From assembly GCA_031282665.1 (NCBI GenBank), contig JAITDH010000105.1, forward strand, positions 1 to 5,849: a stretch of DNA of 5,849 bases. The letters are read 5' to 3'. The translations under genes and the position numbers were made by a program. The notes beneath the pieces are model-generated. The model did not search any database and was not told the origin of the DNA. It saw nothing but the letters and a program-made list of their open reading frames with translations. Shown here piece by piece: positions 1 through 5,816 of the stretch. How positions within the stretch are numbered: position 1 is the stretch's first letter; each line of letters starts with the position of its first letter. The stretch is from Zoogloeaceae bacterium. Lineage in GTDB: Bacteria > Pseudomonadota > Gammaproteobacteria > Burkholderiales > Rhodocyclaceae.

Positions 1-464
1 CGCACGACCTGCTGGCGGCGCTGGCCAAGGACGAGAACCCCGACGTACGCCGCAAGGTGGCGAAAAATCCCAATACGCCGTGCGATCTGCTGGTGATACT
101 GGCTGAAGACGAGAATAAGGATGTGCGCTACGAAGTGGTAAAGCATCCCAACACGTCGCGCGACCTGCTCGCGGTGCTGGCCAAGGATAAGGACAGCAAG
201 GTGCGCGGCGATGTGGCATCGAATTCCAACACCCCGTACGATCCGCTGGCAGCACTGGCCAAGGACGAGGACACCGATGTACGCCGCAAGGTGGCGAAAA
301 ATCCCAATACACCGTGCGATTTGCTGATGATACTGGCTGAAGACAAGGATGAGGATGTACGCTACAGAGTGGCAGAGCATCCCAACACCTCGCGCGACCT
401 GCTGGCGGTGCTGGCCGAAGACCTGGATGCCAATGTGTGCGAGGCGGCCCTGCGGCGGTTTTGA
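1..464 (+). CDS. LRV (leucine-rich repeat variant) repeat protein, C-terminal part
   Basis: The reading frame is open from base 3 to the TGA at 462-464 and has no start in the window, so this is the 3' end of a longer gene. An internal GTG at 57 is not a convincing start because repeat sequence continues upstream of it. The protein is almost entirely 26-residue units of the form V-R-x-x-V-A-x-x-P-N-T-(P/S)-x-D-L-L-x-x-L-A-x-D-x-D-x-x. This matches the LRV family (HEAT-like superhelix of alternating alpha and 3-10 helices). Five full units begin at bases 45, 123, 201, 279 and 357; a sixth degenerate one (V-C in place of V-R) closes the protein. The Fe-S cysteine cluster known N-terminal to some LRV arrays would lie outside the window. 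Such solenoids usually bind proteins; the partner is unknown. It sits directly upstream of a flagellar operon, but nothing ties it to motility. Confidence 0.82.
   Translation, partial: HDLLAALAKDENPDVRRKVAKNPNTPCDLLVILAEDENKDVRYEVVKHPNTSRDLLAVLAKDKDSKVRGDVASNSNTPYDPLAALAKDEDTDVRRKVAKNPNTPCDLLMILAEDKDEDVRYRVAEHPNTSRDLLAVLAEDLDANVCEAALRRF
45..434 (+). repeat. Five tandem 78-bp LRV-coding repeats with a 234-bp higher-order period
   Basis: Units start at 45, 123, 201, 279 and 357, each exactly 78 bp (26 codons). Units three apart are far more alike than neighbours: unit 1 and unit 4 share the nearly identical stretch beginning gtacgccgcaaggtggcg (45 and 279), and units 2 and 5 share the HPNTSRDLLAVLA block. 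This indicates a block duplication of three units (234 bp) after the single-unit expansion. Confidence 0.8.
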
Positions 465-477
465 TCCTTGCGCGCTT

Positions 478-504
478 GCATCGTTGTTTTTTGGTGAACG
501 ATGC
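478..504. repeat. Hairpin downstream of the LRV gene
   Basis: GCATCGTT (478-485) and AACGATGC (497-504) form a perfect 8-bp inverted repeat around an 11-base loop, 13 bases after the LRV stop codon. The T-run lies inside the loop rather than after the stem, so this is not a classical intrinsic terminator, but it may act as a 3'-end structure or a regulator site. Confidence 0.4.
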
Positions 505-523
505 TGGACTCGCGCCAACTGAC

Positions 524-541
524 CCCAACCTTCCGGTTGGG
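524..541. repeat. Small inverted repeat at the outer edge of the MITE-like element
   Basis: CCCAACC (524-530), loop ttcc and GGTTGGG (535-541) form a 7-bp stem. The right arm is the first of two tandem copies of GGTTGGGTA (535-543 and 544-552), followed by a degenerate third copy. These run into the left arm of the adjoining palindromic element. Confidence 0.4.
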
Positions 542-680
542 TAGGTTGGGTAGCTTGGATGAGTCGAAGGAGTAATCCGACATTCGTCCCCACGATGCGC
601 GGCATCGCAAATCAAGAATAGCGGCGCAAGCGCCGTGATGAACGATTGTCGGATTACGCCTTCGGCTGATCCAACCTACG
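541..680. mobile_element. MITE-like palindromic intergenic element, copy 1
   Basis: The two ends are imperfect inverted repeats. The left arm (541-587) contains GTAGGTTGG, a GAGTCGAAGG segment and AATCCGACATTCGT. The right arm (648-680), read in reverse complement, gives CGTAGGTTGGAT, AGCCGAAGGCG and TAATCCGACA. The left arm carries an extra roughly 9-base insertion from a local tandem duplication. The centre holds ACGATGCGCGGCATCG and GGCGCAAGCGCC, both small palindromes. There is no ORF of note, so it would need a transposase supplied elsewhere. A second copy of the arm and core lies in opposite orientation near the window end (5731-5816), which supports a dispersed repeat family. No clear target-site duplication was seen. 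Confidence 0.6.
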
Positions 681-718
681 AAACCCTTCCAGCGACCGCC
701 TGCGAGCTTCGCGATTGC

Positions 719-734
719 TGGTATCATTACGGAT
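719..734 (+). promoter_or_regulatory. Possible extended -10 promoter for fliG
   Basis: TGGTATCAT (719-727) fits the extended -10 pattern TGn-TATAAT with one mismatch, about 50 bases before the fliG start. No good -35 box is visible, which an extended -10 can tolerate. Two direct copies of GGATCAC (731-737 and 743-749), 12 bp apart, lie just downstream and could be operator half-sites. No sigma-54 or sigma-28 consensus was recognised. Low confidence. Confidence 0.28.
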
Positions 735-778
735 CACCATGCGGATCACTACGCACATGACCGGTCAAGAGGGAAGGA

Positions 779-1783
779 ATGGCAAGCTCGCCCGACGAAA
801 ACCTTGAAAAAAGCGCCTTGTTGCTCGTCAACCTGGGCGAGGATCGCGCGGCCGAAGTATTGAAGCTCCTCGGGCCGCGCGAGGTGCAGAAGCTCGGGCA
901 CGCGATGGCGACCCTGAAGTCCGTGCCGCGCACCAAGGTGGAAGCGGTGCTGGACGAATTCATCACGACGACGGCGGAGCAGGCTTCCGTGCATGTGGAT
1001 ACGGACAACTACATCCGCTCGGTGCTGACCAAGGCGCTGGGCGACGACAAGGCATCCAACCTCATTTCCCGCATCCTGCACGGCGGCGACACGAACGGCA
1101 TTGAGGGGCTGAAATGGATGGACGCCGACACGGTGGCGGATCTCATCAAGAACGAGCACCCGCAGATCATCGCCACCATCCTCGTGCATCTCGAACACGA
1201 CCACGCGAGCGAAATCCTCAGCAATTTCTCCGAACGCCTGCGCAATGACGTGGTGCTGCGCATCGCCACCCTGGAGGGCATCAAGCCGCAGGCCCTGCAG
1301 GAACTGAACGAGGTGATGCTGCAACTGGTCGCCGGTTCCGCCAGCCTCAAGAAAACGGCGATGGGCGGCGTGCGCGCCGTGGCGGAAATCCTGAATTACA
1401 GCGGCACGGCGGAAGAAACCTCGGTGATCGAGGCGATCAAGGAATACGACCCCGATCTCGCGCAGCGCATCCTCGACGAAATGTTCGTCTTCGAAAACCT
1501 GCTCGATCTCGACGACCGCTCGGTGCAGATGCTGCTCAGGGAAATCCAGTCCGATTCGCTGGTGATGGCGTTGAAGGGCGCTTCCGAACAATTGCGGGAA
1601 AAGATCTTCAAGAACATGTCGCAGCGCGCCGCCGAAATGCTGCGCGAAGATCTGGAATCGCGCGGCCCGGTGCGGCTTTCCGAAGTGGAAGCCGAACAGA
1701 AGGAAATCCTCAAGGTCGTCCGCCGCCTGGCCGACGAAGGACAGATCGTCCTCGGCGGCGCGGGCGGCGAACAGATGGTTTGA
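779..1783 (+). CDS. fliG: Flagellar motor switch protein FliG
   Basis: FliG forms the upper part of the flagellar C-ring at the cytoplasmic face of the MS ring (FliF) and receives torque from the MotA stator. The product is 334 aa; enteric FliG is about 331. The N-terminal domain (about 1-95, FliF-binding) begins with an ALLLVNLGEDRAAEVLK-type helix. The middle domain carries the FliM-binding EHPQ motif at 126-129. The MFVF hinge motif is at 235-238, ahead of the C-terminal torque domain. Charged residues important in enteric FliG line up with an offset of two: K266, R283, E290 (Asp in E. coli), D291 and R299. The start has GAGGG five bases upstream. It is the first of three packed flagellar genes. 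Unusually, fliF is not directly upstream; a repeat element and an LRV gene are. Confidence 0.97.
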   Translation: MASSPDENLEKSALLLVNLGEDRAAEVLKLLGPREVQKLGHAMATLKSVPRTKVEAVLDEFITTTAEQASVHVDTDNYIRSVLTKALGDDKASNLISRILHGGDTNGIEGLKWMDADTVADLIKNEHPQIIATILVHLEHDHASEILSNFSERLRNDVVLRIATLEGIKPQALQELNEVMLQLVAGSASLKKTAMGGVRAVAEILNYSGTAEETSVIEAIKEYDPDLAQRILDEMFVFENLLDLDDRSVQMLLREIQSDSLVMALKGASEQLREKIFKNMSQRAAEMLREDLESRGPVRLSEVEAEQKEILKVVRRLADEGQIVLGGAGGEQMV

Positions 1784-1789
1784 CGCGTC

Positions 1790-2566
1790 ATGGCGGGCAA
1801 TGTCATTCCCGGGGAAATATCGGCGGCCGCAGCCTACACGCGCTGGCAGGCAGAGGATTTCGCCCGTCCAAGCTCCCCTTCCCCCGCCGCCCCGCGGGCG
1901 GAAACCGTGGAAGAGCGCCGGGCAGTCGCCGGCGATGGCGAGGTCGAAGTCAGCCATATCGGCAGCGTCCCCCTGCCGACCGCGGAAGACATCGAAAGAA
2001 TCCACGAAGAAGCGCGGCAGAGCGGCTACCGGAGCGGCCTGGAAGCCGGCCACGAGGAAGGCTACGAGAAGGGTTACGCAAAGGGCTACGAGGAAGGGCG
2101 CGGGGCGGGATTCCAGGAGGGCGGCGCGGCGGGCCAGGCCTATGAAGAAGAAATACGCCGCCTGTGCCAGGGCTTGCAGGAGGCGCTGGCCGCGCTCGAC
2201 CAGGAAATCGCCGAAGCGGTGCTTGCCTGCGCCCTGGAAGCCGCCGGGCAAATGACCCGCTCGGCCATCCGCGTCAAGCCGGAACTTCTCCTTCCCACCA
2301 TCCGGGAAGCGCTCGCCGCCCTGCCTCTGCGCCACGAGCCGGTCACCCTGCTGCTCGCCCCGGAAGACGCGACGGTCCTGCGCGAACACCTGGGCAACCA
2401 GTTCGCGCAGGAAGGCTGGCATATCCAGGAAGACAACAGCATCCTTCCCGGCGGCTGCCTGCTGCGCGCCGGGACAAGCGAAATCGACGCCCGCGTGGAA
2501 AGCCGCTGGCGGCGCATCCTGGAAGCCATCGGGCTGTCCCAGGAATGGCTGGCGAACAAGCCGTGA
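1790..2566 (+). CDS. fliH: Flagellar assembly protein FliH (export ATPase regulator)
   Basis: FliH dimerises, holds FliI in an inactive complex in the cytoplasm and docks it to the C-ring (FliN) and to FlhA, serving as the peripheral stalk of the flagellar type III export ATPase. The product is 258 aa. The N-terminus has a Trp-containing segment (YTRWQAEDF, 16-24) like the docking region of enteric FliH, then a Pro/Ala-rich linker. Glycines at 79, 83, 87, 91, 95, 99, 103, 107, 111 and 115 form an unbroken GxxxG ladder, a FliH hallmark. A helical region and the compact C-terminal FliI-binding domain (about 125-250) follow. The start lies 6 bases after the fliG stop with no strong Shine-Dalgarno, so translation probably depends on fliG. 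The identification rests on context plus the GxxxG ladder, as FliH sequence is poorly conserved. Confidence 0.93.
   Translation: MAGNVIPGEISAAAAYTRWQAEDFARPSSPSPAAPRAETVEERRAVAGDGEVEVSHIGSVPLPTAEDIERIHEEARQSGYRSGLEAGHEEGYEKGYAKGYEEGRGAGFQEGGAAGQAYEEEIRRLCQGLQEALAALDQEIAEAVLACALEAAGQMTRSAIRVKPELLLPTIREALAALPLRHEPVTLLLAPEDATVLREHLGNQFAQEGWHIQEDNSILPGGCLLRAGTSEIDARVESRWRRILEAIGLSQEWLANKP
2024..2134 (+). repeat. 12-bp-period GxxxG-coding repeat inside fliH
   Basis: Ten glycine codons fall exactly every 12 bases across FliH residues 79-115. The middle units (ggctacgagaag, ggttacgcaaag, ggctacgaggaa) are also similar as DNA, which suggests growth by 12-bp slippage. GxxxG ladders promote close helix-helix packing in the FliH dimer. 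Confidence 0.7.
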
Positions 2567-4005
2567 ACGATCCCTCTCCGCCCACCGACGTCGCGGCGGA
2601 AGGCAAACAGCCCCGCCTGCAGAACTGGCGCGATCTGCTGGAACAGGCGAGCGTGGGCATGCAGTCCGCCGAGCCCCTCCTGGCCAGCGGCCGCCTGACG
2701 CGCATCAACGGGCTGGTCATGGAAGCCTCCGGCCTGAAACTCCCCCTGGGCAGCACCTGCAAGGTCTTCCCCAACGCCGGCCGGCCGGTCGAAGCCGAGG
2801 TCGTCGGCTTCAACGGGGAAAAACTCTTCCTCATGCCCTCCGACGATCTCTACGGCCTTTCCCCCGGCGCGAAAGTGCAAGTCCTCGAACCCGCCGCCGC
2901 CCCGCCGCGCATCGGCCAGAAAGCGGGCCGCCACCGGCGCGCCATCGACCGCGCCAAGCAGGTGCCGGTCGGCTACTCCCTCCTGGGGCGGGTCATCGAC
3001 GGCGTGGGCCGCCCCCTCGACAGCAAGGGGCCGCTCGTGCCGGAAACGCAGCGCGCCCTGCAAAGCCGTCCCTACAACCCGATGGCGCGCGCCCCCATCG
3101 AACACGCGCTGGACGTGGGCGTGCGCGCCATCAACGGCATGCTCACCGTCGGGCGCGGGCAGCGGATGGGCCTTTTCGCCGGTTCCGGCGTCGGCAAATC
3201 CATGCTCCTCGGCATGATGGCGCGCTACACCGACGCGGAAATCATCGTCGTCGGCCTGATCGGCGAGCGGGGGCGCGAAGTCAAGGAATTCATCGACCAG
3301 ATCCTCGGCGAGCCGGGCCTGGCGCGCGCCGTCGTCGTCGCCGCGCCCGCCGACACCGGGCCGCTCATGCGCCTGCAAGGCGCCGCCTACGCCACCACCC
3401 TGGCGGAATACTTCCGCGACCAGGGAAAGCATGTGCTGCTCATCATGGATTCGCTCACCCGCTACGCGATGGCGCAGCGGGAAATCGCGCTGGCCATCGG
3501 CGAGCCGCCCGCCACCCGCGGCTACCCGCCCTCCGTTTTCGCCCGCCTGCCGCAACTCGTGGAGCGGGCGGGCAACGGCCCTCCCGGCGGCGGCTCCATC
3601 ACCGGCTTCTACACCGTGCTTGCCGAAGGCGACGACCAGCAGGATCCGATCGCCGACGCCGCCCGCGCCATCCTCGACGGCCACGTCGTGCTGACCCGCG
3701 CCCTGGGCGACGCGGGCCACTACCCGGCCATCGACATCGAACAATCGATCAGCCGGGCGATGGTCAACCTCATCACGCCGGAGCATCTGGACAAGATCCG
3801 CCGTTTCAAGATGCTCTTTTCCCGCTACCAGCGCGCCCGCGACCTCCTCGCCGTGGGCGCCTACGTCCCCGGCTCCGACCCGGTCCTGGACGAAGCGGTG
3901 CACTACTACCCGGCCATGGAAAAATACCTGCAACAAAATTTCAACGAATCCGCGCAATTCGGCGACAGCGTGCGCGAATTGGGGAATCTGTTCGTGGATA
4001 AGTAG
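2563..4005 (+). CDS. fliI: Flagellum-specific export ATPase FliI
   Basis: FliI is the hexameric ATPase of the flagellar type III secretion apparatus, related to the F1 beta subunit; it unfolds and delivers rod, hook and filament subunits to the FlhA/FlhB gate. From this GTG the protein is 480 aa. An N-terminal amphipathic segment (NWRDLLEQA, about 21-29) fits the FliH-binding helix. The Walker A motif GSGVGKS is at 207-213, the GERGREV segment at 234-240 and the Walker B LLIMD at 292-296. [10 protein letters not shown] and [15 protein letters not shown] follow, both typical of this ATPase class. The GTG overlaps the fliH stop as GTGA (4 nt), a usual coupling arrangement. An in-frame ATG at 2545 would add six residues, but its AGGA abuts the start. 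The frame is open further upstream into fliH, which is spurious. fliJ, normally next, is absent. Confidence 0.96.
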   Translation: MNDPSPPTDVAAEGKQPRLQNWRDLLEQASVGMQSAEPLLASGRLTRINGLVMEASGLKLPLGSTCKVFPNAGRPVEAEVVGFNGEKLFLMPSDDLYGLSPGAKVQVLEPAAAPPRIGQKAGRHRRAIDRAKQVPVGYSLLGRVIDGVGRPLDSKGPLVPETQRALQSRPYNPMARAPIEHALDVGVRAINGMLTVGRGQRMGLFAGSGVGKSMLLGMMARYTDAEIIVVGLIGERGREVKEFIDQILGEPGLARAVVVAAPADTGPLMRLQGAAYATTLAEYFRDQGKHVLLIMDSLTRYAMAQREIALAIGEPPATRGYPPSVFARLPQLVERAGNGPPGGGSITGFYTVLAEGDDQQDPIADAARAILDGHVVLTRALGDAGHYPAIDIEQSISRAMVNLITPEHLDKIRRFKMLFSRYQRARDLLAVGAYVPGSDPVLDEAVHYYPAMEKYLQQNFNESAQFGDSVRELGNLFVDK

Positions 4006-4035
4006 GGGTCAGGAATCAGAAAAAGCACCGATCAC

Positions 4036-4060
4036 AAAGCACGCAATGCGTGGTTTTCTC
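4036..4060 (+). terminator. Probable rho-independent terminator after fliI; left boundary hairpin
   Basis: AAAGCACGC (4036-4044), loop AAT and GCGTGGTTT (4048-4056) form a 9-bp stem with one G-G mismatch, followed by a pyrimidine/T-rich tract (tctctct). It lies about 30 bases after the fliI stop, so it plausibly ends the fliGHI transcript. Its stem resembles that of the hairpin at 5699-5723 on the far side of the AT-rich block. Confidence 0.5.
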
Positions 4061-4101
4061 TCTGTCCTCCGTCTCCTACACCGCTTCGTCTGCTCCTGAA
4101 A

Positions 4102-4121
4102 TATAATCTTTTGACAAAGGG
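4102..4121 (+). promoter_or_regulatory. Candidate -10 box and ribosome binding site for the recombinase remnant
   Basis: A perfect TATAAT sits at 4102-4107, where the composition turns AT-rich. No good -35 lies 16-18 bases upstream, so promoter strength is doubtful. AAGGG (4117-4121) is seven bases ahead of the ATG at 4129 and decides that start over the in-frame TTG at 4111. TTGACA at 4111-4116 looks like a -35 but has no convincing -10 after it. Confidence 0.35.
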
Positions 4122-4128
4122 AAATAAA

Positions 4129-4449
4129 ATGAAGGTGATTATTTCGCCAGCCCAACTCGTAGAATATTCTTTATATCCAATCCAAAATCCATGCCCACTG
4201 AAAAACATCGTGGCCCTGACAGACAGGCAACGTAACGGCACATGGCAGACCATCAAGAAAAATGCAGGTGTAGAAAACCTACATTTCCACGATTCCAAGC
4301 ATGAGGCCGCTACTCACGCCATCGGCATCAGGAGTTTGCAAATCCTCCGGGATACATACTACAATGCAGACGCATTCCACACGGCAGCGAGCTTGCCGAT
4401 ATCGTTAAGACAGAATACAAAGGAAGACGGTAATGGCAACAGTGCTTGA
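4129..4449 (+). pseudogene. Decayed C-terminal fragment of a tyrosine recombinase (phage-type integrase)
   Basis: The ORF encodes 106 aa. From about residue 29 it reads like the catalytic C-terminus of a tyrosine recombinase: W39...KKNAG (43-47), then NLHFHDSKHEA (50-60), the family's box II LxFHDxRHEA, and a terminal DTYYNADA (75-82) holding the nucleophile-type tyrosine (Y77/Y78). The box II arginine is lysine (K57). Only about 20 residues separate HEA from YYN, where intact relatives have roughly 30-35, so a stretch including the usual helix before the GH-R motif seems deleted. The N-terminal half with the first catalytic Arg and Lys is missing. After YYNADA the ancestral frame seems to continue in the +2 frame (4386-4433, see findings). 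The fragment cannot be a working integrase. It overlaps the next gene by 17 nt. It could still be expressed, as its AAGGG-ATG spacing is good. Confidence 0.62.
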
Positions 4450-5482
4450 TCCACAAAATCTTGATAAACAAGATGGACATCCGAGAGCATATGCTATAAA
4501 AATAGAAATCATGGATGCCTCGAAAGAAAAACAATTAGCTTTGTTTTATAAGTTTGGTTATACGAATAATTCAATTAAAATGCGATTTTCTAAGGACCCT
4601 AAGTCAGTAGTTATTACTATTCAAAAAATATGGTTTTTTTCAAGCATTGCGAAAGCTCAAGAAAAAGAACAATGGTTGTTTTCTTACTTCAAGCCAGAGT
4701 GTGTATTGTCGAATTTACCTGAAGAAATATCACCTCCATTAAAATCAGGCGGTCATACTGAAATATTTCTTTCAGATAGATTAAATGGGAAAAAAGATAG
4801 AGATTTGCCAAAGGCCTTATTTATAAATAGGCATGGCTCTCATTTTATCTATGGTATGCTATCTGACCCGTCTGTTATTTGGAAGGGGCACAATATTCCA
4901 AAATGGGTAAAATGGTTACAAAAATTCCCGGAAAACGATTGTGTATTTTTACCAAATGAAATTTATAACCAAGAGTGTAAATACGTTTTTTGTTCCATAA
5001 AAATCCTTTTTGGTTTTAATCCAAAGGGATATTCAGATAACCTTCCTAAAACTCCGGATAACTTAATCAGATTAGAAAGATTTTTGCCTTATTTTAAGAA
5101 GAAGCAATACCATTTTTTCATAGACAAATATAGTTTTGAATCTTATAAACATAAATTGATTGAAAACGCGAAATTAAAAATAATTGCAAAGTCAAAAAAC
5201 TTTTCGGCTAGACAAATGAAATCAATGGGAATTTTAGAAGACGAGAAGGATTATGATAATTTACTAAACCCTTGTTATTATTACCGCGATCCTTCTGAAA
5301 AGAAAAGTAAACGTCTTGAATGGCAAGATACAGCAGTTTATGTGGCATCGTTCAAAGAAGCCGAGGATGTTCGCCTTGCATCAAACCTTTCACGCCAAGC
5401 AATACAAAAAACTATGGAACAGATTCGTAAGTCATGGTATCCATTTCAATACAATGAAATAAACAAATCATACGAACTTTAA
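4433..5482 (+). CDS. Unrecognised AT-rich protein with a GIY-YIG/T5orf172-like N-terminal region
   Basis: The protein is 349 aa and not a family I can name. Residues 19-112 follow the order of a GIY-YIG/T5orf172 nuclease fold: a beta strand AYAIKIEI (19-26), YKFGYT (39-44) in place of the KIGxT/YIG strand, Arg at 51, a helix with AxxxExxL (A75, E79, L82) supplying a possible metal-binding Glu, and GGHTEIF (106-112), like the GxTEwF end of that domain. Residues about 120-349 are unassigned; they are rich in Lys, aromatic and Asn residues, with a basic helical stretch around 232-266. The C-terminal segment (about 302-338) ends in a helix-rich SNLSRQAIQKTMEQIRKSW region that may bind DNA. AAGGAAG (4420-4426) lies six bases before the ATG. 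There is no signal peptide or membrane segment, so it is probably cytoplasmic. AT-rich codons contrast sharply with fliGHI, implying transfer. A nuclease or homing/defence role is inference. Confidence 0.8.
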   Translation: MATVLDPQNLDKQDGHPRAYAIKIEIMDASKEKQLALFYKFGYTNNSIKMRFSKDPKSVVITIQKIWFFSSIAKAQEKEQWLFSYFKPECVLSNLPEEISPPLKSGGHTEIFLSDRLNGKKDRDLPKALFINRHGSHFIYGMLSDPSVIWKGHNIPKWVKWLQKFPENDCVFLPNEIYNQECKYVFCSIKILFGFNPKGYSDNLPKTPDNLIRLERFLPYFKKKQYHFFIDKYSFESYKHKLIENAKLKIIAKSKNFSARQMKSMGILEDEKDYDNLLNPCYYYRDPSEKKSKRLEWQDTAVYVASFKEAEDVRLASNLSRQAIQKTMEQIRKSWYPFQYNEINKSYEL

Positions 5483-5510
5483 CTTCACATTCTCATATAA
5501 GGGAAATGCA

Positions 5511-5692
5511 ATGACCTTAATTGATAAAATTGACAGAGCTAGCGTCGCTTTAGTAGAGAAGAATTTTGCCGAAGCCAGCTTTCTGAATAATGCTCCTTAT
5601 AAAAAGCTACTCAACAACAAGATAAAATAAATGAATTTGTTGCCACATTGTCACAAGAAGAGGCAATTGCTTTTCTAAGCATGTTTCCATGA
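5511..5692 (+). pseudogene. Small ORF apparently split by a one-base frameshift
   Basis: An ATG at 5511 follows a strong ribosome binding site, AAGGGA (5499-5504, six-base spacer), 28 bases after the previous stop. Frame 1 gives 39 aa (MTLIDKIDRASVALVEKNF...) and stops at TAA 5628-5630. Shifting by -1 at the AAAA run (5624-5627) extends it to a protein-like tail, INEFVATLSQEEAIAFLSMF, ending in TGA at 5690-5692, for 60 aa in all. Either one A was lost (a mutation or a sequencing error) or the ribosome slips there. No family was recognised. It follows the 349-aa gene in the same direction and shares its AT-rich composition, so it was probably co-transcribed as a small partner. The 39-aa product alone may also be real. 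Confidence 0.45.
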
Positions 5693-5698
5693 TACCTT

Positions 5699-5723
5699 GA
5701 AAGCCACGCTAGTCGTGGCTTTC
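5699..5723. terminator. Perfect 10-bp hairpin closing the AT-rich block
   Basis: GAAAGCCACG (5699-5708), loop CTAGT and CGTGGCTTTC (5714-5723) form a perfect 10-bp stem, seven bases after the small ORF ends. The downstream tract (gtattcc) is poor in T, so termination could be weak; the A/T base pairs at the foot of the stem would suit a terminator working in either direction. It marks the return to GC-rich sequence. Confidence 0.55.
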
Positions 5724-5730
5724 GTATTCC

Positions 5731-5816
5731 CCGGCGCGAAGCGCCACTATATTTGCGATGCTGCGCATCGTGGGATACGAATGTCGGATTGCGCCTTCGG
5801 CTCCATCCAACCTACG
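5731..5816 (-). mobile_element. MITE-like intergenic element, copy 2 (partial, inverted relative to copy 1)
   Basis: The reverse complement contains CCGTAGGTTGGAT, AGCCGAAGGCG, CAATCCGACATTCGT, CCCACGATGCGC, GCATCGCAAAT and a GGCGCTTCGCGCC palindrome, in the same order as copy 1 from 541 to about 640. Only one arm plus the core is present; the second arm is replaced by the hairpin region at 5699-5723. The shared order and wording make common ancestry clear. Confidence 0.6.

Noticed and set aside
45..434. CRISPR or satellite array
   Set aside because: The 78-bp period is in frame with a protein repeat, with no alternating spacers; it is a coding solenoid.
541..680. Intrinsic terminator or small RNA gene
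   Set aside because: The long inverted arms with a second dispersed copy fit a palindromic mobile repeat better, and no T-tract follows.
749..2422. Long open frame on the minus strand (557 codons) opposite fliG and fliH
   Set aside because: It mirrors GC-rich codon bias of the real genes; the translation is low-complexity, rich in Arg, His, Phe and Ala, with no recognisable domain, and it runs across two well-supported genes.
2164..2562. Upstream extension of fliI to an earlier GTG inside fliH
   Set aside because: The added 133 residues are Arg/Pro/Gly-rich out-of-frame fliH sequence, and FliI does not carry such an extension.
2140..3957. Long open frame on the minus strand (605 codons) opposite fliI
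   Set aside because: Shadow of fliI, whose motifs are unambiguous. The antisense product has no family features and is dominated by Gly, Ala, Val, Arg and His.
4111..4139. TTGACA as a -35 box with a -10 box about 17 bases on
   Set aside because: The hexamer at the right distance (around 4134-4139) is a poor -10 and lies within the coding start; TATAAT at 4102 is the better core element.
5622..5630. Programmed -1 frameshift site
   Set aside because: The sequence ATAAAATAA is not a canonical slippery heptamer, and no downstream pseudoknot or stem is evident; loss of one A is simpler.
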